Origin: Shouchella shacheensis
GTDB lineage: Bacteria > Bacillota > Bacilli > Bacillales > Bacillaceae_D
Reading direction: 5' to 3'
Length of the DNA stretch: 64,000 nt
NCBI RefSeq assembly: GCF_001484965.1
Contig: NZ_KQ947394.1
Location: 186,001-250,000, forward strand
A program made the position numbers and the translations under genes. How positions within the stretch are numbered: position 1 is the first letter of the stretch; every line of letters starts with the position of its first letter. Positions 9,094-17,146 of the stretch are shown here, one piece after another. The notes beneath the pieces were generated by a model, which had not been told where the DNA came from, searched no databases, and saw only the letters and a program-made list of their open reading frames with translations.

Positions 9094-9933
9094 CTATAAC
9101 AACGAGTAGACGAGTTGCTGCGTATACGCATGTTGGGGATCTTCCAAAATTTGATCAGTCAGGCCTTGCTCAATAATGGAACCGTTCAGCATCACGATCG
9201 TGCGGTCCGCTAACATCCGAATAACGGCAAGGTCATGTGAAACGACGATCATGCTAATTCCAGACTCTCGTTGAATCTGTTTAATCAAATCCAGCACATT
9301 GGCTTGAACAGACAAGTCAAGCCCTGTCGTCACCTCATCTAAAAATAGGATGGGGGGGTTATTGGATAACGCCTTTGCAATTTGAACCCGCTGCTGCATG
9401 CCCCCAGAGAAATTTCGGGGCTCTTCCTTGGAACGAACCAAAGGGATATGAACATTTTCCAATAGCTGACTTCCGGTTCCTTCCATTTCCGTTACATTTC
9501 GATTGCCTGCTGCAATGAGCTTTTCGGCAATATTGCCCATGGAGGAGAAATTCATTTTCAGCCCATTCACTGGGTTCTGGTAGACCATCCCATAGTTGTG
9601 ATTGCGAATATGCCTCTTTTTTTGAGACGATAGACGGAGCACGTTCTGTTCGCGAAATTCCGGGTCATTCAACAGCACTTCCCCAGATGAAACCTCTGTG
9701 TCAAAGTATAAACATTGCATCATGGTGGATTTGCCGCTGCCGCTCTCCCCCACAATACCGAGGATTTCTCCGGGAAATAAATCAAAGGAGACATTCTGAC
9801 AGGCATATACGCTGCCACAAGCAGGACAATAGTTTTTCTCTAAATGTCGAGACGATTGCTGGGTACATTGCCGACAGCCGGGACCAAATCGTTTGTCTAA
9901 ATTCCGTACACGTAATAGGGCTTGCTCACACAT
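9094..9933 (-). CDS. phnK: C-P lyase ABC-type ATPase PhnK with a four-Cys insert
   Basis: An ABC ATPase of the C-P lyase complex: Walker A GESGSGKSTMM, signature FSGGMQQRVQIAKAL and Walker B ILFLDEVTTGLD. The Walker B acid is followed by VTT rather than the usual PTG. Compared with E. coli PhnK the N-terminal region carries about 25 extra residues with CRQC and CPACG motifs, which look like a small zinc-binding knuckle. The ATG at 9933 overlaps the phnJ stop by eight bases and has GGAGG upstream. In E. coli PhnK docks on PhnJ in the lyase core. Confidence 0.92.
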   Translation of the reverse strand: MCEQALLRVRNLDKRFGPGCRQCTQQSSRHLEKNYCPACGSVYACQNVSFDLFPGEILGIVGESGSGKSTMMQCLYFDTEVSSGEVLLNDPEFREQNVLRLSSQKKRHIRNHNYGMVYQNPVNGLKMNFSSMGNIAEKLIAAGNRNVTEMEGTGSQLLENVHIPLVRSKEEPRNFSGGMQQRVQIAKALSNNPPILFLDEVTTGLDLSVQANVLDLIKQIQRESGISMIVVSHDLAVIRMLADRTIVMLNGSIIEQGLTDQILEDPQHAYTQQLVYSLL

Positions 9934-10792
9934 GCTCCTGTGCCTCCTCCCGAAGTTGCGCACTAGTTAACCGCTCCATGCAATAGCTAGTATCATTGCA
10001 TTGATAATAGCTCCCTCCTGTAGCTTCCTCGATGAATTCATCGAGGAAAACATCAGTTGCTCCGCATAAATGACATTCTTGTTCTGCAACGGATTCGACC
10101 GCGAACGGATAATCTTCAAATGCAAGCGAGGCGACATCGGTATAGGGAGGGACGGCGTAGATCTTCTTCTCTCTCCCGGCCCCGAGGAGAATGAGTGCTT
10201 TTGAATGATTCATTTTCGGATTATCAAACCTTGGAATCGGACTAGGAGCCATCACGTAACGGTCATTGACATAAACTGGGTGATCTGCCCCTGTCGCTGT
10301 TTTGCCGTATTTCATAATCTGCTCAAACAATAGCAGCCACGCCCCGCTGTACTCGTCTTCTGCGTGAAGCCTTTTTGTGACATACTCACGCGCTTCCACA
10401 TGGCGAAGCGGCTCTGGAGTCGGGACTTGCAGAACGAGGATTTGATCTTCTCTTAGTGCAACCTCTGGAATACGGTGCCTAGATTGAATGAGCGTTGCTG
10501 CTTCGGTTTGTTCCGTTAATTCAACGCCTGTGGTCTCCTTCACTAATTTCTTAATGCTAACGGCATTCACAGATTCATCAGCGCCTTGGTCAATGACCTT
10601 TAACGTATCCTGCCTACCAATTAACGATAGGGTCAGCTGAAGTCCCCCAGTGCCCCAGCCCCTAGCAATCGGCATTTCTCTCGATGCAAAGGGAACTTGG
10701 TAACCAGGAATCGCAACGGCTTTCAACGTCGCACGACGAATCTCTTTTTTTGATCCTTCATCGAAGAAGGCAAAGTGTGTCTTTGTCTTCAT
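9926..10792 (-). CDS. phnJ: Alpha-D-ribose 1-methylphosphonate 5-phosphate C-P lyase (radical SAM-type)
   Basis: The catalytic subunit that breaks the carbon-phosphorus bond. The Cys pattern C-x2-C-x21-C-x5-C at the end (CHLC ... CNDTSYC) has the same spacing as the E. coli enzyme and holds the 4Fe-4S cluster and the radical Cys. The opening IRRATLKAVAIPGYQVPF and the REMPIARGWGTGGLQLT stretch are family hallmarks. The start overlaps phnI by 35 bases, with two purine-rich ribosome sites inside the phnI end. It forms the core complex with PhnG, PhnH and PhnI. Confidence 0.97.
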   Translation of the reverse strand: MKTKTHFAFFDEGSKKEIRRATLKAVAIPGYQVPFASREMPIARGWGTGGLQLTLSLIGRQDTLKVIDQGADESVNAVSIKKLVKETTGVELTEQTEAATLIQSRHRIPEVALREDQILVLQVPTPEPLRHVEAREYVTKRLHAEDEYSGAWLLLFEQIMKYGKTATGADHPVYVNDRYVMAPSPIPRFDNPKMNHSKALILLGAGREKKIYAVPPYTDVASLAFEDYPFAVESVAEQECHLCGATDVFLDEFIEEATGGSYYQCNDTSYCMERLTSAQLREEAQEHV

Positions 10793-11900
10793 GCTGCTCC
10801 CTCTCCTTTTTTACCTCACGGATGCTATCTAACTTGGATTGGAACGTCACATAATGCGGCAGCTTCAAATGTGAAATAAAGCCTGTGGATTCCACGGAAT
10901 CAATATGTAAAAGCACAAATTCCTCATCATGTGTTGGGAAATCCGCTTCCGGGTGTTCCAAACATTGATCTAAAATGCTCATCGCAATTGCTTTTGTTTC
11001 ATTTTGGCCATAGCAAATCCCGTAGCCGATTTCGAACTCTAATTCCTCTTCATTTTGTTCATTTTTCACAGGAACCGGTACAAAGGACTCGACTTCAGAT
11101 ACTTTTATACCCCCAATATAGTAACTGTCCGCTTCATCCTGTTCAGCTTCATTCGGATGACGAACATAGATCGGCAATGTTCCAACCCTGACTTCTCCAA
11201 CCGTCGGGTGTACTTGACCATACCCACGTAAAGAGGCGTAGCCTAAGGCGGTAACGGCCCCTGTTTGACCGCGAGTCAACGTTTGTAACCGAGCACTTCT
11301 TGGAGCAGGAAAAGCAAGGGTTTCTTTTGTAACATCCATCGGGTTTGTATTATTGAGGTCATAGGCTTCGAACAGCCCTTCCTGCCTTAAATAGTCCACT
11401 ACTTTAGGAAAATATAAACCCTCGTCGCCTTGTCTTTCTATGGTTTCTACTGCTTGTGTATAGGTGGAGAGCCAAGCTTCATTGCGGTCTTCACTCTCGT
11501 TGACTAAGCTAAAATCGAGCAATCGATGGGTATAATCAGTTGTTGCTCCAAGTATTTGACCACCAGGAATATCTTTAAAGCTTGCAGAGATGCGGCGTTC
11601 GATGAACATGGTCTCCGATTCTACGGTGTCGCTATAATAGAGTCTTGGCAACGTCGATCGATGTGCACGCATGATAAAAACAGCTTCTTCCATACTGCCC
11701 TCTGCTTGTTTGATAGATAAAGCTGCCAGAAACGGCGAATATAAGCTACTCTCTGACATTACTTGGTCAATTAACGCCCGCATCGTGCCCATAATTGTCT
11801 GGATCTCAATGATTTCTCCATCCTTCAACCGTTCGTACTTCAGCCGCTCTAGCGAGGCTTCAATTGCCTTGGTCCCACCTTTTACGGCGACATACCCCAT
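10758..11900 (-). CDS. phnI: C-P lyase core subunit PhnI (phosphonate ribosyl transfer)
   Basis: A 380-residue PhnI. With PhnG, PhnH and PhnL it transfers the phosphonate onto the ribose of ATP with release of adenine; PhnI alone has nucleosidase activity in E. coli. The start MGYVAVKGGTKAIEAS and the late YVTFQSKLDSIREVKK segment are typical. It starts immediately after the phnH stop and overlaps phnJ at its end, which suggests translational coupling to keep core subunits in balance. Confidence 0.95.
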   Translation of the reverse strand: MGYVAVKGGTKAIEASLERLKYERLKDGEIIEIQTIMGTMRALIDQVMSESSLYSPFLAALSIKQAEGSMEEAVFIMRAHRSTLPRLYYSDTVESETMFIERRISASFKDIPGGQILGATTDYTHRLLDFSLVNESEDRNEAWLSTYTQAVETIERQGDEGLYFPKVVDYLRQEGLFEAYDLNNTNPMDVTKETLAFPAPRSARLQTLTRGQTGAVTALGYASLRGYGQVHPTVGEVRVGTLPIYVRHPNEAEQDEADSYYIGGIKVSEVESFVPVPVKNEQNEEELEFEIGYGICYGQNETKAIAMSILDQCLEHPEADFPTHDEEFVLLHIDSVESTGFISHLKLPHYVTFQSKLDSIREVKKEREQHEDKDTLCLLR

Positions 11901-12497
11901 TTACATTCCCTCCAATACGTCGACCTTTGTGGTTCGGGGGATACAGACAAGTTGTGCCTGAACATCTGTGCAAATCATGTCGATCCCCAGTGGATATTCC
12001 TTCACACGTTCGTTTCGAACTTGCCACATCTTGCTTGGAAAACCCATCTTCAGCACGGCTTCCTCTTGAATCCCTGGCCCAGTTAACCGCAACTCAGCTT
12101 GATTTTCGATGAGTGAACGTTCCATTATCCACGTAGCCGAACGCTGTGGATCGATTAACTGTCCAACCTTGCATTGATGCAAAGCTTCCAAAACGGCGTG
12201 TTCCGATGCATCTTGCAAAACAATGATGTAATCCGCTTCATGAGTGGGTGCTACTTTTGCCAATGTATAGGCAGCAAGCGTTTCGCTAAAAAAGGGACTG
12301 TTTTCTGAAACAACAGCAAATGATACTTCTGCATCTAACAACGTCAACGCACTAAGGAAAGTGGCGTCATAACATGGCACATCAAGGTCGCCGTGTTCCA
12401 CACCTTCCTTGAGGCTTGAAATCGTCCCCGGACGAGACATACAATGCAGGATCTTTCGGTACACTTGCTGTAAATCATGCACTTCATCAATGACCAT
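11901..12497 (-). CDS. phnH: C-P lyase core subunit PhnH
   Basis: A 198-residue PhnH, one of the four core proteins (PhnGHIJ). The MSRPGTISSL loop near residue 22, the FLSALTLLDAEVSFAV strand and the late LRLTGPGIQ motif are family marks. I placed the start at the ATG at 12497, preceded by AGGAG at seven bases, since homologues begin at the DEVHDLQQVYR helix; an upstream reading adds ten basic residues. It abuts phnI with no gap. Confidence 0.94.
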   Translation of the reverse strand: MVIDEVHDLQQVYRKILHCMSRPGTISSLKEGVEHGDLDVPCYDATFLSALTLLDAEVSFAVVSENSPFFSETLAAYTLAKVAPTHEADYIIVLQDASEHAVLEALHQCKVGQLIDPQRSATWIMERSLIENQAELRLTGPGIQEEAVLKMGFPSKMWQVRNERVKEYPLGIDMICTDVQAQLVCIPRTTKVDVLEGM

Positions 12498-12529
12498 ATC
12501 ATCTCTCCTGATCCGTATTTTCAACAACC

Positions 12530-12952
12530 TTACCCGTCCATCGTTTCAAATTGAACCTTTGTTTGAAGCAATTCCGCCTGTTCTTTGGCTTTTTTTGCGT
12601 TCAGCTCAGCTTCGGCTTGTAAAAGTAACGACTGCCACTGTTTCGTTTCTGGTAAATGGGCCTTGTAAGCCGCATCAATAATCGCTAGATTCTTTGCCAG
12701 TTCGTCTTCCATCCCTTGCACCAAACCGATGCCTGTCTGCTGCTGAATTTCCACTTTCGCTTCCGTTATGAGTACTTCACCGATATAAAATAATGACTGC
12801 TTCGCTGATTCTCGCATCTTGACCATTGTTAACCCGTAACGTGGGGAGACAATTTCCTTACAGTTGTGTTTCTGCAAGATCGTTTCTGCAAGTTGTTTTG
12901 CTAAATCAGCGCTCGTTTGAACAAGAATCTCTGTTCTTCTACGCCTCTTCAT
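12530..12952 (-). CDS. phnG: C-P lyase core subunit PhnG
   Basis: A 140-residue PhnG, the first structural gene of the operon. It has the small basic start (MKRRRRTEIL), the helix LAKQLAETIL, then PRYGLTMVKMRESA and FYIGEVLITEAKV, as in the family. The ATG at 12952 lies nine bases after GAGGAGG; a TTG nine bases earlier is too close to that site. Upstream is a 330-base stretch with a repeat cluster and a small dyad (12984-12997, arms ACTTG/CAAGT) that could be an operator for PhnF. Confidence 0.93.
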   Translation of the reverse strand: MKRRRRTEILVQTSADLAKQLAETILQKHNCKEIVSPRYGLTMVKMRESAKQSLFYIGEVLITEAKVEIQQQTGIGLVQGMEDELAKNLAIIDAAYKAHLPETKQWQSLLLQAEAELNAKKAKEQAELLQTKVQFETMDG

Positions 12953-13047
12953 TTCATGCAACCTCCTCTACAAATCCATCGTAACTTGTTGCCAAGTGCT
13001 TTGGTTTTAAGAAAACGTAAAGCATTTGTAAACAGGCCTTTAAAGAA

Positions 13048-13267
13048 CGAAAAGCATAGGCGAGTTGCTTGCCGCCGGAGCTAGCCAATACCCAAAGGCG
13101 CAGGCGGGTCGCCCAGAAGCACGGATCTTGGAAGGCCTGCACTAGAAACCCCGACCTTGGGTTTCAGGGCAGGACTGAAAAATCCCGAGCTTCTACCCTC
13201 CGGAGCTAGCCAATACCGAAAAGCGCAGGCGGGTCGCCTAGAAGCGAGGATTTTGCCAGAGCTAGCC
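13048..13267 (-). repeat. Structured intergenic repeat, cluster of three units (copy A)
   Basis: Three joined units: short (13048-13086), full (13087-13211) and short (13212-13267). Each ends in CTAGCC and the second and third begin with AATACC. The full unit has outer arms GGCGGGTCGCCCAGAAGC and GCTTCTACCCTCCGGAGC and an inner hairpin AGAAACCCCGACCTTGGGTTTC. On the minus strand it begins right after the T-tract of the phnF terminator. Related copies are at 29.73, 39.95, 41.89 and 43.85 kb. Confidence 0.85.
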
Positions 13268-13272
13268 AAAAA

Positions 13273-13297
13273 GGCGAGGGATGCTTCATCCCTCGCC
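13273..13297 (-). terminator. phnF terminator with the stop codon in its loop
   Basis: On the minus strand GGCGAGGGAT pairs with ATCCCTCGCC across a five-base loop and is followed by TTTTTGG. The phnF stop TGA (13286-13288) begins in the loop, so the stem includes the last phnF codons. Confidence 0.85.
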
Positions 13298-14026
13298 TGC
13301 TTCTTTCATGGTGATATCATATTTAAATTTATCACTACGATATAAAATTTTCGTATGCTCCAGTCTTTCGTTCGTCTCGGCATCCAAACAATCACTCTCT
13401 ACGACAATAAGCGGCACCATACTGCCGCAAACTAATTGCTGTTGCTCGTCAGATGTGGGAAAGGTAATACTTAGAAATGTTTGATTGCTCGTAAACGCTT
13501 TATAGCCTAAGCTCCGATAATAGTCAAACATAGAGACAATCCCAGGGCCTTCATCAGAAATGGTTGGGAACTTCGCTTCACTAACAAAGGACTGGTGTAT
13601 GGCAATTGGCTCTCGGTCAATGTAACGTAGCCTGCCAATTTTATAGATGCTGTCGTTCACTCCCGCCTGTAATAGGTCAAAAACCTTTTTATCATAGGCT
13701 ATTGGTTCACAGTACATCGTTGTTGTTGTTAAATCATAACCAGCCTGTTTCATTTTATCGGTAAAACTCGTGTTTCCCGTTAGATTCAGCTGTATCGGTC
13801 TAGATGCTTGTTTCAAGAATCTACCTTTTCCCTGTTTGGAATAGATATAGCCCCGTTCTTCCAAAATCGTTAAGGCTTTTCTAGCAGTCATTCGCGGAAC
13901 ATCATACTTCTGTGCCAATTTGTTCTCAGACGGAAGCTTTTCTTCAGGTTCTATCGATTTAGAAATAATCTTTTCCATTATGTGATCAATGATTTGTGTT
14001 TCTTTATCACCAGTAATAGAAATCAT
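13286..14026 (-). CDS. phnF: GntR/UTRA transcriptional regulator of phosphonate genes
   Basis: A 246-residue regulator: winged helix at residues 1-75 (KLPSENKLAQKYDVPRMTAR, ALTILEERGYIYSKQGKGRF) and a UTRA ligand domain after that (YDKKVFDLLQAG, IDREPIAIHQSFV). Its position just upstream of phnG supports a PhnF role. The ATG at 14026 follows AAGGGG with no gap, a poor ribosome site. The open frame continues 126 codons upstream inside the TraB-family gene, but that part has no GntR character. Expression may be low or coupled to the upstream gene, which ends 23 bases before. Confidence 0.85.
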   Translation of the reverse strand: MISITGDKETQIIDHIMEKIISKSIEPEEKLPSENKLAQKYDVPRMTARKALTILEERGYIYSKQGKGRFLKQASRPIQLNLTGNTSFTDKMKQAGYDLTTTTMYCEPIAYDKKVFDLLQAGVNDSIYKIGRLRYIDREPIAIHQSFVSEAKFPTISDEGPGIVSMFDYYRSLGYKAFTSNQTFLSITFPTSDEQQQLVCGSMVPLIVVESDCLDAETNERLEHTKILYRSDKFKYDITMKEAGEG

Positions 14027-14049
14027 CCCCTTTGTGTGTTGAAAGGCAC

Positions 14050-15216
14050 CTATAGATTTTCTAAAAAGACCCGAATCACATCTACACCGCCAATAAAGGT
14101 TCCAATGGAGCTTCCTACATTTGCAAGCACAACGATCAACAGCACTCGAGTGGCTTTGTTTCGCCAAAATCCTTTTACTGTAAACACATCCTCTGCTAGT
14201 GTCTCGAAGTCCCGAACGTACGGTCTGCGAACATAAGCCTGAACGAATCCTGCGAACCAGCCAGCCGCAAGTAGAGGGTTCAACGAGGAGAGGGGCGCCA
14301 CCAAGAAGGCCGTAAGAATCGTTAGTGGATGGCCGAATGCAATGACTACACCTAGGGCCGACAAGCCACCATTCCAAATGATCCAGCTTACGGTTTGTTC
14401 CCATCCCGCGGCAGGGTTCGTCATAAACGTATACACGATAATCGCTATAATAAAAATGGGAATAGACCAGCCAATCAGTTTCGGTACATTTGATTTTGGT
14501 GGGACTTCTTCCAATTTAGTTAAATCATGATCCTGTTTCATTTGCTCTTGAATCCCTGGGACATGGGCTGCCCCAATAACTGCAACCACCTTCTTGCCAG
14601 GTGCTTCTTTGATTTTCTGAGCTAAATACTTGTCTCGCTCGTCGATTAATGGCTCCTTTAATTTCGGAAACGAATCGGTAAATTCTTGCAAGATTGTATT
14701 GATGGTGTCTTGCTGCTTCATTTTTTCTAATTCTTCTTCTGATATCGTTTCTTTACTGAAAATACCAGCAATGACTTGTGCAAGCAGAAGAGCCTTTCCC
14801 TTCAAGCCGATGCTGCGCCAAATCCGAACGAACGTAATTTGGATATTACGATCCGCTAATACTAGCTCTGCGTGGGTGTCTTTAGCAGACTCAACTCCCT
14901 GAATCATTTCTTGCCCGGGGGTAATTCCAAACTGCTTGGCCATCTTTTTTTGAAACGAAGAGATGGCAAGATTCATTAATAAGAGAGAGGCTTTCTTCTC
15001 TTTAATCACCTTAAAAATATCCATCTCTCTCCAGCTGTTGTCCTCTTGTGCTGACTGGTAACGCTGTTCATCCAACTCGACACAGACTGCGTCAGGGTTT
15101 TCTTCTTCTATGACAGCCTTTACCTGTTCCGCGCTCTGTTTGGAAACATGTGCGGTGCCAATCAGGATAAAGTCTTTGCCATTCAAATGTATTCGCGTTA
15201 TATTTTCTTCCGTCAT
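14050..15216 (-). CDS. TraB/PrgY-family membrane protein
   Basis: A TraB-family protein of 388 residues. The N-terminal domain has the family motif GTAHVSKQSAEQV and the strand PDAVCVELDEQRY, with later AVIGAAHVPGI; the C-terminal half holds about four membrane segments. Relatives include PrgY and TraB, which block a peptide pheromone in Enterococcus, but most bacterial members have no known role and the fold resembles the TIKI/erythromycin esterase group of metal proteases. The ATG at 15216 has AAGGAAGG six bases upstream. Its link to phnF is only position. Confidence 0.8.
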   Translation of the reverse strand: MTEENITRIHLNGKDFILIGTAHVSKQSAEQVKAVIEEENPDAVCVELDEQRYQSAQEDNSWREMDIFKVIKEKKASLLLMNLAISSFQKKMAKQFGITPGQEMIQGVESAKDTHAELVLADRNIQITFVRIWRSIGLKGKALLLAQVIAGIFSKETISEEELEKMKQQDTINTILQEFTDSFPKLKEPLIDERDKYLAQKIKEAPGKKVVAVIGAAHVPGIQEQMKQDHDLTKLEEVPPKSNVPKLIGWSIPIFIIAIIVYTFMTNPAAGWEQTVSWIIWNGGLSALGVVIAFGHPLTILTAFLVAPLSSLNPLLAAGWFAGFVQAYVRRPYVRDFETLAEDVFTVKGFWRNKATRVLLIVVLANVGSSIGTFIGGVDVIRVFLENL

Positions 15217-15529
15217 CAATGACCTTCCTTTTACTTCAACATTGAGCTTTCCGGCACTGCCTAGGCCTATTGAAGGAATAGCTTCACCCTTTAATTATAC
15301 GTAGCTCAACTTCCGCACCTAGAACAAGGATCGTGCCTTCAGTGATAGAAACAGGTTGTTGGCAAAAAAAGCCGAGTGCAGAAAAGGCACTTCCTATATG
15401 ATAGCGAAAAAGAGCCAACATAAGCAACTGCCAAGCGAAATGAAATCGACATGAAGGCAACGTCCGCTTCCAGAACGCCCCGGAACAACAAAGGAGTGAA
15501 GCGCTCGCCAGCACTCCACTCCCCTGTGA
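15217..15529. other. Intergenic stretch with a doubtful 76-codon frame
   Basis: About 310 bases between the acyl-CoA ligase operon end and the TraB-family gene. A minus-strand frame at 15284-15514 encodes a hydrophobic, Cys-rich peptide containing FRYHIGSAFSALGFFCQQPV. It has no clear ribosome site. Short frames like this occur in Bacillaceae repeats as far as I recall, so this may be an interspersed element and not a gene. No terminator with a T-tract was evident. Confidence 0.3.
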
Positions 15530-17146
15530 CTACTCTTGCATAACCTGACTTTTCACTTGATCCCGCAACGCTGTTTTCAAAAATTTACCCACTGATGTTT
15601 TGGGAATTTCAGCGATGAAAACAACCTCATCCGGCAGCCACCATTTGGCAAACTGTGGGGTTAGAAAGTCCATGATGTCCTGTTTCGAAACGTTGTGCTC
15701 CTCCCCTTCTTTCCGCACGATGCACGCAATCGGACGCTCCTGCCACTTGGGGTGAGGGATCGCCACAACGGCCGCTTCAAACACAGACTCGTGGGCCATC
15801 AGTGCATTTTCTAAATCAACGGAAGAAATCCATTCGCCGCCGCTCTTAATTAAATCCTTGGTGCGATCGACGATTTTAATCGTTCCCTCTTCATCCATGG
15901 TCACCACATCACCGGTGTGCAACCACCCGTCCCGAAAAGCCTCGTCACTCCGATCATCGTTGTAATATGAATCGGCAATCCACGGCCCACGAATGAGGAG
16001 CTCTCCCATATCGTCTCCATCTGCTTTCGCTTCCCCGTTTTCATTCACCACTTTCACTTCAAGTCCCGGAACCACCATCCCCTGTTTCGAGCGCAGTTCC
16101 AGTCGATCTTCTTCAGAAAGATCGGACTGGTAGCTTTTCAGTCTGGAGAGCGTGACGAGAGGGGTCGTCTCGGTCATGCCGTATGCATGGATAAAGGGAA
16201 TCCCGTACTTGGTTTCAAACGTTTTGATCATCCCTTTCGGTGCGGCCGCGCCTCCGCAAAGAACTCTCCGTAAACTGCTCGTGTTGTAACGGCCCTGCTC
16301 CAGTTCTTTTAGCAATCCAAGCCAAATGGTCGGCACCCCGGCTGTCATCGTCACCTTCTGTTCTTCAATCATCTCAGCAAGGATTTTCGGTGTCATATTG
16401 GGACCTGGAAGGACCTGTGTGGAGCCAAACCAAGTCGCCGCAAAAGGCAGTCCCCATGCATTCGCATGGAACATTGGGACGACAGACATGACGACATCGG
16501 ATTCGGAGAGCCCACCCGCATCAGCCAACCCCATGGCCATGCTGTGTAAGTAGATGCCGCGGTGCGAATACACGACTCCCTTTGGTTTCCCGGTCGTCCC
16601 TGACGTATAGCAGATGCCGGCCGGGTCATTTTCGTCAATGTCGCTAGCAAATTGATAGGTTTCATCTGCCTTTTCAAGCAGGGTTTCATAAGAATACAGG
16701 GGCTCCAATGTTGATTCGGGCAATCTGTCTTCATCCGTCATCACCACAAAGGCTTCGACCGTTTTGAGTTGATCTTTGACTTTTTCGATGAGAGGAAGCA
16801 AATCCTCATCGATGAGTAAGACCTTATCTTCCGCGTGATTGATAATATAAGCGATATGCTCTTCCGATAAACGAATATTGATCGTATGCAACACTGCGCC
16901 CATACTCGGAACGGCGAAATAGGCTTCGAGATGGCGGTGATGATTCCAGGCGAATGTGCCGATTCGGTCTCCTTTTTCAACGCCAAGATTTTCAAGGGCA
17001 CTAGCAAGAGCGCGCGTTCGCCGTACAATCTCTTGATAGGTAAACGTTCTAGTTCCAGCAAGCGTCCGTGAAACGACTTCTTTTTTGGGAAGATATCTTT
17101 CCGTATGTTCAATCATTGATGCCAACGTCAACTGTGTGTTCATCAT
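15530..17146 (-). CDS. Fatty-acid--CoA ligase (AMP-forming)
   Basis: A 538-residue AMP-dependent acyl-CoA synthetase that activates a carboxylic acid with ATP and CoA. The P-loop ICYTSGTTGKPKGVVYSH, the AYGMTETTPL motif, GWLHTGDV and the final lysine region PKTSVGKFLK are all present. It is the last gene of a seven-gene operon. Its ATG overlaps the stop of the CaiB-type gene by one base (TAATG). Medium- or long-chain acids are likely substrates; sequence alone does not decide chain length. Confidence 0.9.
   Translation of the reverse strand: MMNTQLTLASMIEHTERYLPKKEVVSRTLAGTRTFTYQEIVRRTRALASALENLGVEKGDRIGTFAWNHHRHLEAYFAVPSMGAVLHTINIRLSEEHIAYIINHAEDKVLLIDEDLLPLIEKVKDQLKTVEAFVVMTDEDRLPESTLEPLYSYETLLEKADETYQFASDIDENDPAGICYTSGTTGKPKGVVYSHRGIYLHSMAMGLADAGGLSESDVVMSVVPMFHANAWGLPFAATWFGSTQVLPGPNMTPKILAEMIEEQKVTMTAGVPTIWLGLLKELEQGRYNTSSLRRVLCGGAAAPKGMIKTFETKYGIPFIHAYGMTETTPLVTLSRLKSYQSDLSEEDRLELRSKQGMVVPGLEVKVVNENGEAKADGDDMGELLIRGPWIADSYYNDDRSDEAFRDGWLHTGDVVTMDEEGTIKIVDRTKDLIKSGGEWISSVDLENALMAHESVFEAAVVAIPHPKWQERPIACIVRKEGEEHNVSKQDIMDFLTPQFAKWWLPDEVVFIAEIPKTSVGKFLKTALRDQVKSQVMQE

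Noticed and set aside
12984-12997. Small dyad before phnG as a firm PhnF operator
   Set aside because: Arms are only five bases and no second copy was found, so it is mentioned only as a possibility.
14027-14404. In-frame extension of phnF (126 codons)
   Set aside because: It overlaps the end of the TraB-family gene in another frame and has no GntR-like sequence; the regulator fold begins at the ATG at 14026.
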